Positions 46,227 to 55,905 are shown, counted from the first letter of the stretch. The stretch is 64,000 nucleotides of DNA from Clostridia bacterium (GCA_017624735.1 JAGAMK010000047.1:62001-126000), one strand, 5' to 3'. The notes: generated from the letters alone by a model not told the origin. Made by a program: numbers and translations.

Positions 46227-46742
46227 ATGGTAGCAAAAACTATTAAGACAGAGCGTTTAATTTTAAGAGACATTAAAAAGAATGATGTAAAAAACTTAAA
46301 ATACTTATTAAAGCCTGAAATTGAGATTTATAGTGGACCTTATATGCCCCATAATAAAAAACAACTTTTACAACACTTTGACAGAATCAAAGGAAACACC
46401 ACGTGGGGAATTACTCTTGATGATGGTACATTTATTGGAAATATAGGTGTTTATTCGGTTATTGAAAATAAAATAGGTGAAATTGCTTGGTATATAGACC
46501 CTATATATTGGCATAAAGGTTATGCCTTTGAAGCAGGAAATGCAGTTTTAAACTACTGTTTTAAGACGCTTGGACTCGTTAGAATAAGTGCCCAAATATC
46601 TTCCGACAATCAAAGTTCACGATGTCTTGCAGAAAAATTGGGATTTGAATTTCACACAATATTGCCACAAGCAAATCTTGGTGGAAAAGTTACTGATATT
46701 GCCTATTATTCTATATCTGCAAATGATTATATAAGTGTATAA
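46227..46742 (+). CDS. GNAT family N-acetyltransferase
   Basis: The 171-residue protein fits the RimJ/RimL-type GNAT layout: KTERLILRDIKKNDVKNL at the start, WGITLDDGTFIGNIGVYSV, the acetyl-CoA motif A area IDPIYWHKGYAFEAGNAVL, then SDNQSSRCLAEKLGFEF. It transfers an acetyl group to an unknown amine, possibly a protein N-terminus or antibiotic. The pyrophosphate loop lacks the usual Q-G-x-G-x-A spacing (WHKGYAFEA), normal in this subgroup. ATG 46227 has GGTGGT; a TTGCAA-17-TATAAT promoter is 30 bp upstream. Confidence 0.85.
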   Translation: MVAKTIKTERLILRDIKKNDVKNLKYLLKPEIEIYSGPYMPHNKKQLLQHFDRIKGNTTWGITLDDGTFIGNIGVYSVIENKIGEIAWYIDPIYWHKGYAFEAGNAVLNYCFKTLGLVRISAQISSDNQSSRCLAEKLGFEFHTILPQANLGGKVTDIAYYSISANDYISV

Positions 46743-46771
46743 GCTGACAGGTGAACAGACAAACTGCAAAT

Positions 46772-46850
46772 GGGACGATGTGGGCATCGTCCCCTACTTT
46801 TTTCTGTTAATTCGAAGACGGACAGGCACGGAGACCTATCCCTACAAGTC
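46772..46850. repeat. Two adjacent small palindromes; first may terminate the GNAT transcript
   Basis: GGGACGATG-TGGG-CATCGTCCC (46772-46793) is followed by CTACTTTTTT, so it can act as a terminator on the plus strand. At 46814-46850 GGACAGG-CACGGAGA-CCTATCC follows. Both resemble the palindrome at 13253 and look like members of one dispersed family. Confidence 0.55.
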
Positions 46851-46904
46851 CAGATTCTCTATTTTAGTTACTTATTGAAAAACTTTTACTTGACCTTATT
46901 ATTT

Positions 46905-47705
46905 TCACCCCAACATAACATCCAGTAGCATCATAACTGCGAAGCCGAGGATAATGCCCATTGTTGAGAAATATGGTTGCGCATCTTTGTTCTTCTGACA
47001 CTCGGGGATTAGCTCATGTACAACTACTAATATCATAGCTCCTGCTGCAAAAGAGAGAGCATAGGGCAGAATTGTTTCCACGTGTACCACCAATAATGCG
47101 CCTATTATTCCTGCAATTGGCTCTACCATTCCTGATGCCTGACCCAAGAAGAAACTCTTTCTTCTCGAATAGCCTTCTCGTCTTAATGGAATGGAAACAG
47201 CAGCACCTTCGGGAAAATTCTGCAATCCTATACCCACTGCAACAGAAATTGCTCCCATTAAGCTTTCAGTTGTATATCCTTCTTGTAACGCGCCAAATGC
47301 GACACCTACTGCCAAACCCTCGGGTATATTGTGAAGAGTAATCGAGAGAATTAACATTATGATACGGTTGAAACTTTCACTATCCTTTTCTTTTGTATTA
47401 TTCACTTTTTTCCTTGCGAATGAAACAACCTTATCAGATACCCAAATAAATACTGCACCTGACAAAAAACCAACGGTTGCTACAAGATATGCAGGCATTT
47501 TGGACATTTCTTCTGCACGTTCTATTGCCGGTTGAAGTAGTGACCAGAAGCTTGCAGCAATCATTACCCCCGATGCAAAGCCCAACATAAAATTAAGCGC
47601 TTTTTGATTAAGCGATGTAAAAAAAACAACATTAGCAGCACCCAAGGCTGTTACAAACCATGTACCAAGCGTCGCTATCAGCGCCATTATGACAAATGTA
47701 TCCAT
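46905..47705 (-). CDS. ZIP family divalent metal transporter
   Basis: The 266-residue protein has eight predicted membrane helices with the ZIP metal-site motifs LHNIPEGLAVGVAFGAL (helix 4) and LQNFPEGAAVSIPLR (helix 5), and an acidic/charged loop (KKVNNTKEKDSES). It imports zinc or other divalent metals. ATG 47705 has AGGAGGTGC. It is divergent from the XRE gene; no Zur box is evident to me. Confidence 0.92.
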   Translation of the reverse strand: MDTFVIMALIATLGTWFVTALGAANVVFFTSLNQKALNFMLGFASGVMIAASFWSLLQPAIERAEEMSKMPAYLVATVGFLSGAVFIWVSDKVVSFARKKVNNTKEKDSESFNRIIMLILSITLHNIPEGLAVGVAFGALQEGYTTESLMGAISVAVGIGLQNFPEGAAVSIPLRREGYSRRKSFFLGQASGMVEPIAGIIGALLVVHVETILPYALSFAAGAMILVVVHELIPECQKNKDAQPYFSTMGIILGFAVMMLLDVMLG

Positions 47706-47854
47706 ACAGCACCTCCTGTATTCATTATATTCGTTTAGAATAAAGGGGTGCTAACTGTATTTTGATAATTATGTAATTTTAACCTTAACTCTACGGTTCG
47801 TAGGTGTTAATTATTATTTTATATGATAAAATGTTATTGAATGGAGGTAATATA

Positions 47855-48460
47855 ATGAACCAAACAAAAATTGGAAAATTTATATCAACCATAAGAAAAG
47901 AAAAAGGGTTGACACAAAAAGATATAGCAGATAAATTAGATATTAGTGATAAAACCGTCAGCAAATGGGAAACAGGTAAAGGCTTACCAGAGGTTTCAAT
48001 GATGTTGCCACTATGTGACATTTTAGGTATCACAGTAAATGAGCTTTTGTGTGGTGAACGTCTCAGTGATACGGAATACAAACAAGAAGCAGAGAAAAAA
48101 ATGATAGATTTAATGACAGAAAAGAAAAATAGTAAAAAAAGAATTTTTATAGAAATTGTAGTAATTATTATCTCTCTGCTTTCCTCATTAACAATAATAG
48201 AAATCTCTGCATTTTTGGAAATGCCGGATTGGTTAAGAGTAATTCTTCTTATCATCGGTATTATCGTTATATCGGGTGGAATAGTAGTTGCAATAGCACT
48301 TGAATTGGATACAGGAACATATGAGTGTAGTCATTGTCACACTCGATTTGCACCTACAGCAACAGAATTTATTTCCGGTCCTCACACTTTAACGACAAGA
48401 TATCTCAAATGTCCTGAATGTGGAAAGAAAGGTTTCTGTAAACAAAGATTAACACACTAA
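47855..48460 (+). CDS. XRE-type regulator with membrane helices and C-terminal zinc ribbon
   Basis: The 201-residue protein has an N-terminal helix-turn-helix (GKFISTIRKEKGLTQKDIAD, LDISDKTVSKWETGKGLPEV), a helical linker, two membrane helices (IEIVVIIISLLSSLTIIE and VILLIIGIIVISGGIVV), then a C-terminal zinc ribbon with CSHCHTRF and CPECGKKGFC. The HTH-plus-membrane form is common among Clostridia; the attached zinc ribbon makes it a possible membrane-tethered metal or redox sensor (inference). GGAGGTAATATA precedes ATG 47855; the longer frame from 47804 lacks a ribosome site. Confidence 0.85.
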   Translation: MNQTKIGKFISTIRKEKGLTQKDIADKLDISDKTVSKWETGKGLPEVSMMLPLCDILGITVNELLCGERLSDTEYKQEAEKKMIDLMTEKKNSKKRIFIEIVVIIISLLSSLTIIEISAFLEMPDWLRVILLIIGIIVISGGIVVAIALELDTGTYECSHCHTRFAPTATEFISGPHTLTTRYLKCPECGKKGFCKQRLTH

Positions 48461-48495
48461 AAAAGACAGTAGTCAGTTTGACTACTGTCTTTTTT
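48461..48495. terminator. Bidirectional terminator between XRE and clpE
   Basis: AAAAAGACAGTAGTCA-GTT-TGACTACTGTCTTTTTT is a perfect stem usable on both strands, so it serves the XRE gene and the end of the long clpE operon. Confidence 0.92.
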
Positions 48496-48546
48496 CTCCC
48501 TCCGTCAATGCTACGCGTTGCCACCTCCCTCGTCAGAGGGAGGCAA
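48496..48546. repeat. CTCCCTCCGTC...GAGGGAGGC repeat fragment
   Basis: CTCCCTCCGTCAATGCTACG, GCCACCTCCCTCGTCAGAGG and AGGC are nearly identical to the right half of the repeat at 61306. It looks like a shortened copy of that dispersed element. Confidence 0.65.
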
Positions 48547-48558
48547 GAGTTAAATTGT

Positions 48559-50874
48559 TTATTCAAAAGTTACTTGGATATTGTTATCTGTTGATGTCAC
48601 AAGAATTTTATTAATTACTGTGCCGAGATTATCAATCATAAGCGTTGAAACCTTGTCTTCAATATTACGACGGATAACATTTCTCAAATCACGAGCACCA
48701 CGAACATTGCCATCCATTTTTGAAACGATTGCAGATGGTGTGTTTTCGTCATAAATGAATTCAATTCCCTTATCCTTGAGAACTGTTTTCATTTCGTTAA
48801 TCATAAGAACTGCTATTCTTTTATAATCTTCCTCGTCAAGCGGATTGAATACAACAATTTCATCAACACGACCGATAAATTCAGGACGCAAGAACTCATT
48901 AAGTGCTTTAAGGACTTTTTCTTTTGAAATATCCTTTGCACTCTTACCAAATCCCAATGACGTTTCTGATTTCTGGCTACCTGCATTTGATGTCATAATG
49001 ATTACTGTGTTTGCAAAACTAACTGTTCTGCCATGAGCATCATTTGTTTTACCTTCATCAAGAATCTGAAGAAGAATATTCATAACATCGGGATGTGCTT
49101 TTTCAATTTCGTCAAAGAGAATAATTGAATATGGCTTTCTTCTCACCTTTTCTGTAAGCTGTCCTGCTTCGTCATATCCCACATATCCCGGAGGTGAACC
49201 GATAAGACGAGAAACTGAATGTTTCTCCATAAATTCACTCATATCAAGACGGATAAGTGTTTCGGGAGTGTCAAAAAGTTCCATTGAAAGTTGTTTTACA
49301 AGTTCAGTTTTACCAACACCTGTTGGACCTACAAAAATGAATGATGCAGGACGCTTTTGAAGTGTTAACTGAATTCTGCTACGCTTAATTGCATTTGCAA
49401 CGAGAGTTACGGCCTCATCCTGACCAATAACCTTTTCCATAAGTCTGTTTTCAAGACCTTTAAGACGGTTTACATCCCCTTCTACAACCTTTGTTGCAGG
49501 GATTCCTGTCCAAAGATTGATAACCTTTGCAAGGTCATCTTCTGTAACATTGTTATCCTTTGCTTTTTCCTGCAATTCAGTTGCTTTACCCTCACAGACT
49601 GCAAGTTCACCCTTTGTTTTATAAAGTTCTTCATAAATAGGGTTTAAGTCTTCGTCATTTTCAGGGTTTGCAATTTTTTCTTCCAACTGTTCAAGTTCTT
49701 TCTTGAGCGTTTCTATTTTCTTTTCGTTAATCTCGTTTTCACTTATTGCCTTGTTACGAAGATTTGCACAAGTACAAGCTTCATCAAGAAGGTCAATAGC
49801 CTTATCAGGTAAAAATCTGTCCGTAATATATCTTTCAGAAAGAGTTACTGCTTTATATACAAGATTATCGCTGATTTGTACACGATGGAAAAGTTCATAG
49901 TAGCCTTTAATGCCTACAAGCATTTTAAATGTGTCATCAATAGATGGCTCATCAACCTTTACAGGCTGGAAACGACGCTCAAGAGCAGCATCTTTTTCGA
50001 TATGCTTACGGTATTCATTGAATGTTGTTGCACCGATAACCTGAATTTCGCCACGAGAAAGCGCAGGTTTTAAGATGTTTGCGGCATTCATTGAACCTTC
50101 TGCATCACCAGTACCCACAAGGTTATGAACTTCGTCAATAAAGAGAATAATATTGCCCTCACTCTTAACTTCTTCAACAAGTCCCTTAATTCTGCTTTCA
50201 AACTGACCTCTGAACTGTGTACCTGCAACAAGTGCAGTAAGGTCAAGAAGATGAATTTCCTTATCCATAAGTTTAGCAGGAACATTGCCCTCTGCAATTC
50301 TCTGTGCAAGTCCTTCTGCAATAGCAGTTTTACCAACACCCGGTTCACCGATTAAGCAAGGATTGTTCTTTGTTCTTCTGCATAAAATCTGTACTGCACG
50401 AGCAATTTCAGTATCTCTGCCGATAATTCTGTCAAGTTTGCCATCCCTTGCTCTGCCTGTTAAATCAGTACAGTAGAGAGAAAGCATTTTTCTTTTATCG
50501 TTCTTTGTACCCTGCTTTTTCTTGCCCTTTTTATCGGTCTTTTTACCGTCACCGTTAAGGTCCTTGATATTTTCTTCAGGAACATCCATTGGCATCATAC
50601 CCATATTCTGCATAAATGGGAATGTGGAAGCACCACCCAACTCAAAGTCGTCGCCCATGCTTTCCATCATCTGTTCCATCTGCTCGGTCATATCGTCAAG
50701 TTGTTCTTCTGTTATGCCCATATTATCCATCATCTGCTTAATGGGACCGATATTCAATTCCATCGCACATTTGATGCAATAGCCCTCATTTGTTGTTTTT
50801 TCGCCTTCCATTTTTGTAACAAAAATAACGGCAGGTCTTTGTTTGCATTTACAGCAAATCATGTTTTTGTTCAT
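48559..50874 (-). CDS. clpE: ATP-dependent Clp ATPase, ClpE type
   Basis: The 771-residue AAA+ unfoldase has a C4 zinc finger at the N-terminus (CCKCKQRPAVIF, CIKCAMEL, as in ClpE/McsA), an acidic Met-rich stretch, then two ATPase domains with GEPGVGKTAIAEGLA and GPTGVGKTELVKQLS and a short middle coiled coil. The LGFG in ETSLGFGKS matches the tripeptide loop that docks to ClpP. It unfolds proteins for ClpP degradation. No double Clp_N repeat is present, against ClpC. It follows pgsA by 21 bp at the end of a long operon. Confidence 0.88.
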   Translation of the reverse strand: MNKNMICCKCKQRPAVIFVTKMEGEKTTNEGYCIKCAMELNIGPIKQMMDNMGITEEQLDDMTEQMEQMMESMGDDFELGGASTFPFMQNMGMMPMDVPEENIKDLNGDGKKTDKKGKKKQGTKNDKRKMLSLYCTDLTGRARDGKLDRIIGRDTEIARAVQILCRRTKNNPCLIGEPGVGKTAIAEGLAQRIAEGNVPAKLMDKEIHLLDLTALVAGTQFRGQFESRIKGLVEEVKSEGNIILFIDEVHNLVGTGDAEGSMNAANILKPALSRGEIQVIGATTFNEYRKHIEKDAALERRFQPVKVDEPSIDDTFKMLVGIKGYYELFHRVQISDNLVYKAVTLSERYITDRFLPDKAIDLLDEACTCANLRNKAISENEINEKKIETLKKELEQLEEKIANPENDEDLNPIYEELYKTKGELAVCEGKATELQEKAKDNNVTEDDLAKVINLWTGIPATKVVEGDVNRLKGLENRLMEKVIGQDEAVTLVANAIKRSRIQLTLQKRPASFIFVGPTGVGKTELVKQLSMELFDTPETLIRLDMSEFMEKHSVSRLIGSPPGYVGYDEAGQLTEKVRRKPYSIILFDEIEKAHPDVMNILLQILDEGKTNDAHGRTVSFANTVIIMTSNAGSQKSETSLGFGKSAKDISKEKVLKALNEFLRPEFIGRVDEIVVFNPLDEEDYKRIAVLMINEMKTVLKDKGIEFIYDENTPSAIVSKMDGNVRGARDLRNVIRRNIEDKVSTLMIDNLGTVINKILVTSTDNNIQVTFE

Positions 50875-50895
50875 TTCTTTTTATCCTTTATGTGA

Positions 50896-51549
50896 TTATT
50901 TTTTCTTTGAATTCTCTTTAATTTGCTTGATTGCACTTGGCAAGTAACTAAAGAATGCAACAAATGTAAGAATTACAGCCACTACAACAAGTATAAACAT
51001 TACAGTTTCAGGAATTGTGTACTGTGGATAATAGATGCTGATTGCGCCGATTTCAGGGCCAAATCCGATAATTACAACCATAACTGCATAGAATGCGAAT
51101 GTTGCCAATTTGCCCCAGATTTCTGCTGCAACAGGACGTGTGCCCAATGCAATAAGTACAATACTACCTAAAATCATAATGATATCTTTTGCGATAAAGA
51201 GAAGGAATACCCAAGCAAATGCCTGCATTGATTCGCTCTGTGCTTCTTTGAACTTTAAGAAAAGAACGATAGCAAGTGCAAAGATTGTGAATTTATCTGC
51301 AACTGGGTCAAGCAATTTACCAAGATTTGAAACTTGATTGAACTTTCTTGCAATTTTACCGTCAACTGCATCTGAAAGACCTGAAATGAAGATTACAAAT
51401 ACCGTCCACCAGATATAGCCTTTATAATAAAGTACTGCGATTACAGGAATTAATAAAATTCTGATAACAGAAATAAGGTTTGGGATTGTAAGGCATCCGT
51501 CAAATATTTCTTTTAAATTTTCTTTTAGTGTCTTTTTTTCTTCACTCAT
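50896..51549 (-). CDS. pgsA: CDP-diacylglycerol--glycerol-3-phosphate 3-phosphatidyltransferase
   Basis: The 217-residue membrane protein has the CDP-alcohol phosphotransferase motif DAVDGKIARKFNQVSNLGKL followed by DPVADK (pattern DGxxAR-8x-GxxxDxxxD), with NLISVIRILLIPVIAV upstream and several membrane helices. It makes phosphatidylglycerol phosphate for anionic phospholipids. ATG 51549 follows GGAGCAAG. It sits between cvpA and clpE. Confidence 0.93.
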   Translation of the reverse strand: MSEEKKTLKENLKEIFDGCLTIPNLISVIRILLIPVIAVLYYKGYIWWTVFVIFISGLSDAVDGKIARKFNQVSNLGKLLDPVADKFTIFALAIVLFLKFKEAQSESMQAFAWVFLLFIAKDIIMILGSIVLIALGTRPVAAEIWGKLATFAFYAVMVVIIGFGPEIGAISIYYPQYTIPETVMFILVVVAVILTFVAFFSYLPSAIKQIKENSKKK

Positions 51550-51561
51550 ATTACTTGCTCC

Positions 51562-52275
51562 TTATATAAAATTATCTTTTAATGACTTAATAAATGGGTT
51601 AATATTATCAACCAAATCAACCACAAAAGAGTTATTTACAGCATCAGCTAACTCGTTATCTCCCGATGCAAAGAATATTGTAAGTATTGTGCAAATAAAG
51701 ATTACTACTGCCAGACCTTTACAAGCCCCCAGCACTCCTCCCAAGGTTTTATTGAGTGTTTTTAAAATCGGAAGTTTGAAAATCTTGGCGATAAGCTTTG
51801 CAAGGAATTTTAATGCAATCAGCAACACTATGGCTAAAATTATAAAACTCAATGCCGTTAATGCCCCTAAAATAATAGGTTGTGCTACTTTTTCAACAAG
51901 CTCAGTTGCAATGTTTTCACTTGTAAACTCTGAATTTGCAACACTCTCTTTAATATCGTCAACACTCACACCAACAAATTCTGCAAATGACACCATATAG
52001 TCAGGAATTGATTCTATGAGTACCTGTGTTTGTGTTGCCGTTTCTGTTAATGAAACATTTTCGTCTATCTGTGTTTCTATTGCCTGAATAGTTGTTTCTT
52101 TAACAAAACCATCATATGCAAACTCTGCAACCTTCGGACTGAAGCTGTAAGCCAACACAAAGGCAAGAATTACTGCAACAAATTCAAGAAGAGAAAGCAC
52201 AAATCCTTTTTTGACTGCAGCGAAAACAAATGCTGCAAATATTACGACTAAAATAATGTCTAAAGCTAATGACAT
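51562..52275 (-). CDS. CvpA family membrane protein
   Basis: The 237-residue protein has about four membrane helices. The start (LALDIILVVIFAAFVFAAVK, KGFVLSLLEFVAVILAFVLA) and the glycine-rich loop NKTLGGVLGACKGLAVVIFI match CvpA/YshB-type proteins. A ~70-residue extracytoplasmic loop separates them. Function is poorly known (colicin V production in E. coli; envelope stress). It is encoded 12 bp after the DUF5711 gene. Confidence 0.88.
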   Translation of the reverse strand: MSLALDIILVVIFAAFVFAAVKKGFVLSLLEFVAVILAFVLAYSFSPKVAEFAYDGFVKETTIQAIETQIDENVSLTETATQTQVLIESIPDYMVSFAEFVGVSVDDIKESVANSEFTSENIATELVEKVAQPIILGALTALSFIILAIVLLIALKFLAKLIAKIFKLPILKTLNKTLGGVLGACKGLAVVIFICTILTIFFASGDNELADAVNNSFVVDLVDNINPFIKSLKDNFI

Positions 52276-52287
52276 ATTGCACCCCCA

Positions 52288-53481
52288 TTATTTTTCTTTG
52301 TTTTCCCCTACCGAGGAAAACTTTTCTATTTTATCTGCAGAATATACATATGTATTTCTGCCTGATACAATAACCTTTTCTGCATCAGTATTGACATTTG
52401 CCGAGCCGACAAGTTCACCCTTCATATTGTAAATCTGCACATTGTTGTCAGTTAAAACACCAACGTATTTACCGTCGGTTGAAACAGATTTAACAAGACC
52501 ATCAATTTCGTTTGAAAAAAGTTCACGTCCTGATTTATCGTAAACATTTACTAGTTTTTGAGTGGTACTTGAATATTTCGAAAGAACTAAAACTGCTGTG
52601 TTATTATCCGAAATATGTATCATATAAGGAGTGTTAACGGAAACGTTAATCTTTTCCTCTTTTCCGTCATTGATTACTGAACACATATTGTTTCCTAAAA
52701 CAAAAAGTGTTTCATTAGAAAGAAATCTTATTGACGAAACAGCACTATCTTGATATGTAAAAGATGATTTTGGTGTATCTTTCTTCTTATCAAAGATATA
52801 AACCTTCGAATAAACCGAACCATTTTCAACACCTAAAACAGAAACTGCAATAAGTTTTCCGTTGTCAGACACGTCACAGGAAATTATATTTTCCTTTGCA
52901 CATTTCCATACAAAGATTTCTTTTTCCTTACTGTTATAAACTGTCAACATACTTTGAGCATCTTCTGCTCTTGTAGCAATTGCAACGGAGCCATCCTTCC
53001 CCAACGAACCTGTAAGAATCATATATTTCATTTCTTTTTCATAAAGAGTACGGGTTTTGGACTGGACCTTGAACTTATTACCACCTTCATCATAGAGAAG
53101 TACTCGTCCGCTATTGCTTTGCATTACGGGATGGTCATATTTATGCGAGATACTTGAAAGTTCCTTTGCAGTTGTATCAAGCACTTTCACAGAGTCATCA
53201 TAAAGCAGAACCAAATCAGAATTCGTTACAGAAGCATCGCCGATTACCATACCACTTATTTGATAAGGGTATCCGTCGCCCGAGCCGAGTCCCGCAAAAA
53301 ACGTGCGAACAGAATCAGTAATGGTAGAGAAAGTAACACCACCAAACTGAGCCGCAGCGAGCATTATAAGCAAAAGAACAACCACGATAATGGCAACCAA
53401 TTTTAATTTTTTTGTATTTTTAATATCTATTGTAATCTTTCTTTTTGGCTTTCTTTTTTGAACTTTTCTCTTTTCAGCCAC
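52288..53481 (-). CDS. DUF5711-like membrane-anchored beta-propeller protein
   Basis: The 397-residue protein has a basic N-terminus (AEKRKVQKRKPKRKI), one membrane helix (LKLVAIIVVVLLLIMLAAA) and an extracytoplasmic region of repeated beta segments with a D-x-G pattern (SNSGRVLLYDEGG, SDNGKLIAVSVLG, STDGKYVGVLTDNN), suggesting a beta propeller. Found in Clostridia near truA and cvpA; no known function. Start is uncertain: I prefer GTG 53481, four bases after GGTGAT, over GTG 53493/53490. The truA stop lies 16 bp upstream. Confidence 0.78.
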   Translation of the reverse strand: MAEKRKVQKRKPKRKITIDIKNTKKLKLVAIIVVVLLLIMLAAAQFGGVTFSTITDSVRTFFAGLGSGDGYPYQISGMVIGDASVTNSDLVLLYDDSVKVLDTTAKELSSISHKYDHPVMQSNSGRVLLYDEGGNKFKVQSKTRTLYEKEMKYMILTGSLGKDGSVAIATRAEDAQSMLTVYNSKEKEIFVWKCAKENIISCDVSDNGKLIAVSVLGVENGSVYSKVYIFDKKKDTPKSSFTYQDSAVSSIRFLSNETLFVLGNNMCSVINDGKEEKINVSVNTPYMIHISDNNTAVLVLSKYSSTTQKLVNVYDKSGRELFSNEIDGLVKSVSTDGKYVGVLTDNNVQIYNMKGELVGSANVNTDAEKVIVSGRNTYVYSADKIEKFSSVGENKEK

Positions 53482-53496
53482 CAAAATCACCACACA

Positions 53497-54231
53497 TCAA
53501 TAAAAAACTTTATTAAGATACAAACCATGTGCCGGAGCAGTTACTCCTGCCTTTTCACGGTCACAACTTTCAATTATATCCGGAATACTACCCTTTTCGA
53601 TTTTACCTTTTTGGATATCGAGAAGTGTTCCAACAATAATTCGTACCATATTGTAAAGGAAACCATTACCACTTACACGAATTTCCACAACATCGTCGTT
53701 TCGGCTAACTTTACAATCATATATTTCTCTTGTTTTATCCTCAACGGATGTTCCGACACTACAAAATGCTGAAAAATCGTGAATACCAATAAAATCCTTT
53801 GCCTCGTTATTGAGCATTTCGACATCAATTTCATAAGGATAAAACATAGCTTTATTTTCATAAAAAGGATTACGGTGTTTGCCATTATAAATTAGGTAAA
53901 CATACTCTTTTCCCTTGCAGTCATATCTTGCGTGGAAATCATAATCCACATCTTCACACCCATAAACAGAAATATCAGGTGGAAGATAGAAATTGAGTGC
54001 ATCGGGAATTTTCTCACTTGGTACATTACATTCTGTTCTCACATTACAACAGAACATATTGGCATGTACACCTGCATCAGTACGGCTACAACCTATTATG
54101 TTTTCTTCTTTTCCACTTATTTTTTTTAAAGCATCAGAAAGTTCCTGCTGAACGGTATTACCATTGGGTTGAATCTGCCAACCATGAAAGGGGGTACCAT
54201 TATACCGCAAGGTTAAAAGTAAATTCCGCAT
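53497..54231 (-). CDS. truA: tRNA pseudouridine(38-40) synthase TruA
   Basis: The 244-residue protein has LTLRYNGTPFHGWQIQPNG, the catalytic Asp in IGCSRTDAGVHA, the NPFYENKAMFYPYEIDVEML region and FLYNMVRIIVGTLLDI. It modifies U38-40 in the anticodon arm. ATG 54231 has GGTGAAT; it overlaps the ecfT end by 32 bp, so translation is coupled. Confidence 0.95.
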   Translation of the reverse strand: MRNLLLTLRYNGTPFHGWQIQPNGNTVQQELSDALKKISGKEENIIGCSRTDAGVHANMFCCNVRTECNVPSEKIPDALNFYLPPDISVYGCEDVDYDFHARYDCKGKEYVYLIYNGKHRNPFYENKAMFYPYEIDVEMLNNEAKDFIGIHDFSAFCSVGTSVEDKTREIYDCKVSRNDDVVEIRVSGNGFLYNMVRIIVGTLLDIQKGKIEKGSIPDIIESCDREKAGVTAPAHGLYLNKVFY

Positions 54232-55042
54232 TATATTCACCACAGAAAATATTAAGGACTATAATTCCACCGATTAAGAATGCCATTACAAGAATTGACA
54301 TATAATCACGCAATGAGAATTTAAGTGCATTCATTGTTGTTTTGCCTTTTCCTCCATTATAACAACGGCAAGTCATGGCATTTGCCAACTCATAAGCACG
54401 TCTTATAGAGTTGAAAAGTAATGGAATAAACAAAGGGATGAGTGCCTTTGCTCTTTTCATAAGATTGCCTTGGTCAAAAGAAGCACCTCGGCTCTTTTGT
54501 GCACTCATAATTTTATCAACTTCTTCAATAAGAGTTGGGATAAATCGGAGTGCAATTGTCATAATCATTGTAACTGTGTGGAAATCAATTCCCAGTTTTT
54601 TTAGTGGAGCAAACATACGGTCAAGACCATTTGTAAGGGAAGTGGGAGATGTTGTGTAAGTGAGCATTGTGCTCATTACAATAAGCAGGGATATACGAAG
54701 TGTCATAAATACTGCTGTTAAAATTCCACCACTTGTAATTTTGATTTTCCACTCGTCAACCAATACAATACCTGAATCAACATAGGCGATTTGAAGAATT
54801 GATGTGATTACAATAATCAAAAGAATTGGTTTTAACCCTTTCATAACAGTTTTTACCGGAATTTTTGAGAGTCCGATTACAGCCGCTGAAAGAAGCATAC
54901 AGAAAAAGAGGGAAACAAAATTATTTGCTAAAAATACTGTTACAATAAAAACAATAGTAAACAACAATTTTGTTCGGGGGTCAAGTCGGTGAATTACCGA
55001 GTTAAAGGGAAAATACTGACCGATTGTAATATCTTTAATCAA
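54200..55042 (-). CDS. ecfT: ECF transporter transmembrane protein EcfT
   Basis: The 280-residue membrane protein has the EcfT helices and both coupling motifs that contact the ATPases, AQKSRGASF and NAMTCRCYNGG. It joins EcfA1A2 to exchangeable S components for vitamins and micronutrients, for example the QueT at 12.7 kb. Start is TTG 55042, with AGGGGAGGGGAATTTC ahead; the TTGA overlaps the ecfA2 stop by four bases. Confidence 0.95.
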   Translation of the reverse strand: MIKDITIGQYFPFNSVIHRLDPRTKLLFTIVFIVTVFLANNFVSLFFCMLLSAAVIGLSKIPVKTVMKGLKPILLIIVITSILQIAYVDSGIVLVDEWKIKITSGGILTAVFMTLRISLLIVMSTMLTYTTSPTSLTNGLDRMFAPLKKLGIDFHTVTMIMTIALRFIPTLIEEVDKIMSAQKSRGASFDQGNLMKRAKALIPLFIPLLFNSIRRAYELANAMTCRCYNGGKGKTTMNALKFSLRDYMSILVMAFLIGGIIVLNIFCGEYNAEFTFNLAV

Positions 55043-55902
55043 GAAATTCCCCTCCCCTCAAAAAGTTTTTTGAGTTCAAGGTAACCTTGCTCAACTGTGT
55101 ATATTTTTTCGCTTACGGGATAACCCTTTTCACGAAGTTTTATAAAAATTTCAGTTATTTGTGGTACGGAAAGTCCGATTTCACGAAGACGGGATGCTTT
55201 TTCAAAAACCTCATCAACTGTACCTGACATTTCAACCTTTGAACTGTTCATCACAATAACTTTTGTCGCAAATCGAGCAACATCATCCATACTGTGAGAT
55301 ACGATTATAACTGTTTTGCCTGTTTGTTCACGATAGTTTTTGATAAGAGCGAGAATGTGCTCCCTACCCATCGGGTCAAGTCCGCTTGTTGGCTCGTCAA
55401 GAATGAGAATTTCGGGCTCCATTGAGATTACACCTGCAATAGCAACTCGTCTTTTCTCGCCACCTGACAAGTCAAACGGAGATTTCTCTAGCATATCGTT
55501 AGGAATACCAACATATTTTGCTGCGTTTCTTACTCTCTCGTCGATTTCTGCCTTTGAAAGTCCCATATTAGTAGGACCAAAAGCAATATCCTTATAAACA
55601 GTTTCTTCAAAAAGCTGATATTCAGGATATTGGAAGCAAAGTCCAACACGGAAACGGGTGTCAAAAATCTTTGACTTTGACTGCCAGATGTTTTCACCAT
55701 CAAGAAAAATCTTTCCGTCAGTTGGCTTTAAAAGTCCGTTAAGATGTTGAACAAGAGTGCTTTTTCCCGAGCCGGTATGACCGATAATTGCCACAAATTC
55801 GCCCTTGGGGATATCTATATTCACATTGTCGAGTGCGGTGATTTTAAATGGAGTGCCCTCACCGTAGACGTATGTTAAATTTTGGGTTTCAAGGTGGGAC
55901 AT
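55039..55902 (-). CDS. ecfA2: ECF transporter ATPase EcfA2
   Basis: The 287-residue ABC ATPase has Walker A GHTGSGKSTLVQHLNG, Q-loop FQYPEYQLFEETVYKDIAFG, signature DLSGGEKRRVAIAG, Walker B ILILDEPTSGLDP and switch HSMDDVA. The Ser-Gly-Gly-Glu signature and C-terminal extension are typical of EcfA2. It forms a heterodimer with EcfA1. The TAA of ecfA1 lies three bases before its ATG. Confidence 0.95.
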   Translation of the reverse strand: MSHLETQNLTYVYGEGTPFKITALDNVNIDIPKGEFVAIIGHTGSGKSTLVQHLNGLLKPTDGKIFLDGENIWQSKSKIFDTRFRVGLCFQYPEYQLFEETVYKDIAFGPTNMGLSKAEIDERVRNAAKYVGIPNDMLEKSPFDLSGGEKRRVAIAGVISMEPEILILDEPTSGLDPMGREHILALIKNYREQTGKTVIIVSHSMDDVARFATKVIVMNSSKVEMSGTVDEVFEKASRLREIGLSVPQITEIFIKLREKGYPVSEKIYTVEQGYLELKKLFEGRGIS

Positions 55903-55905
55903 ATC

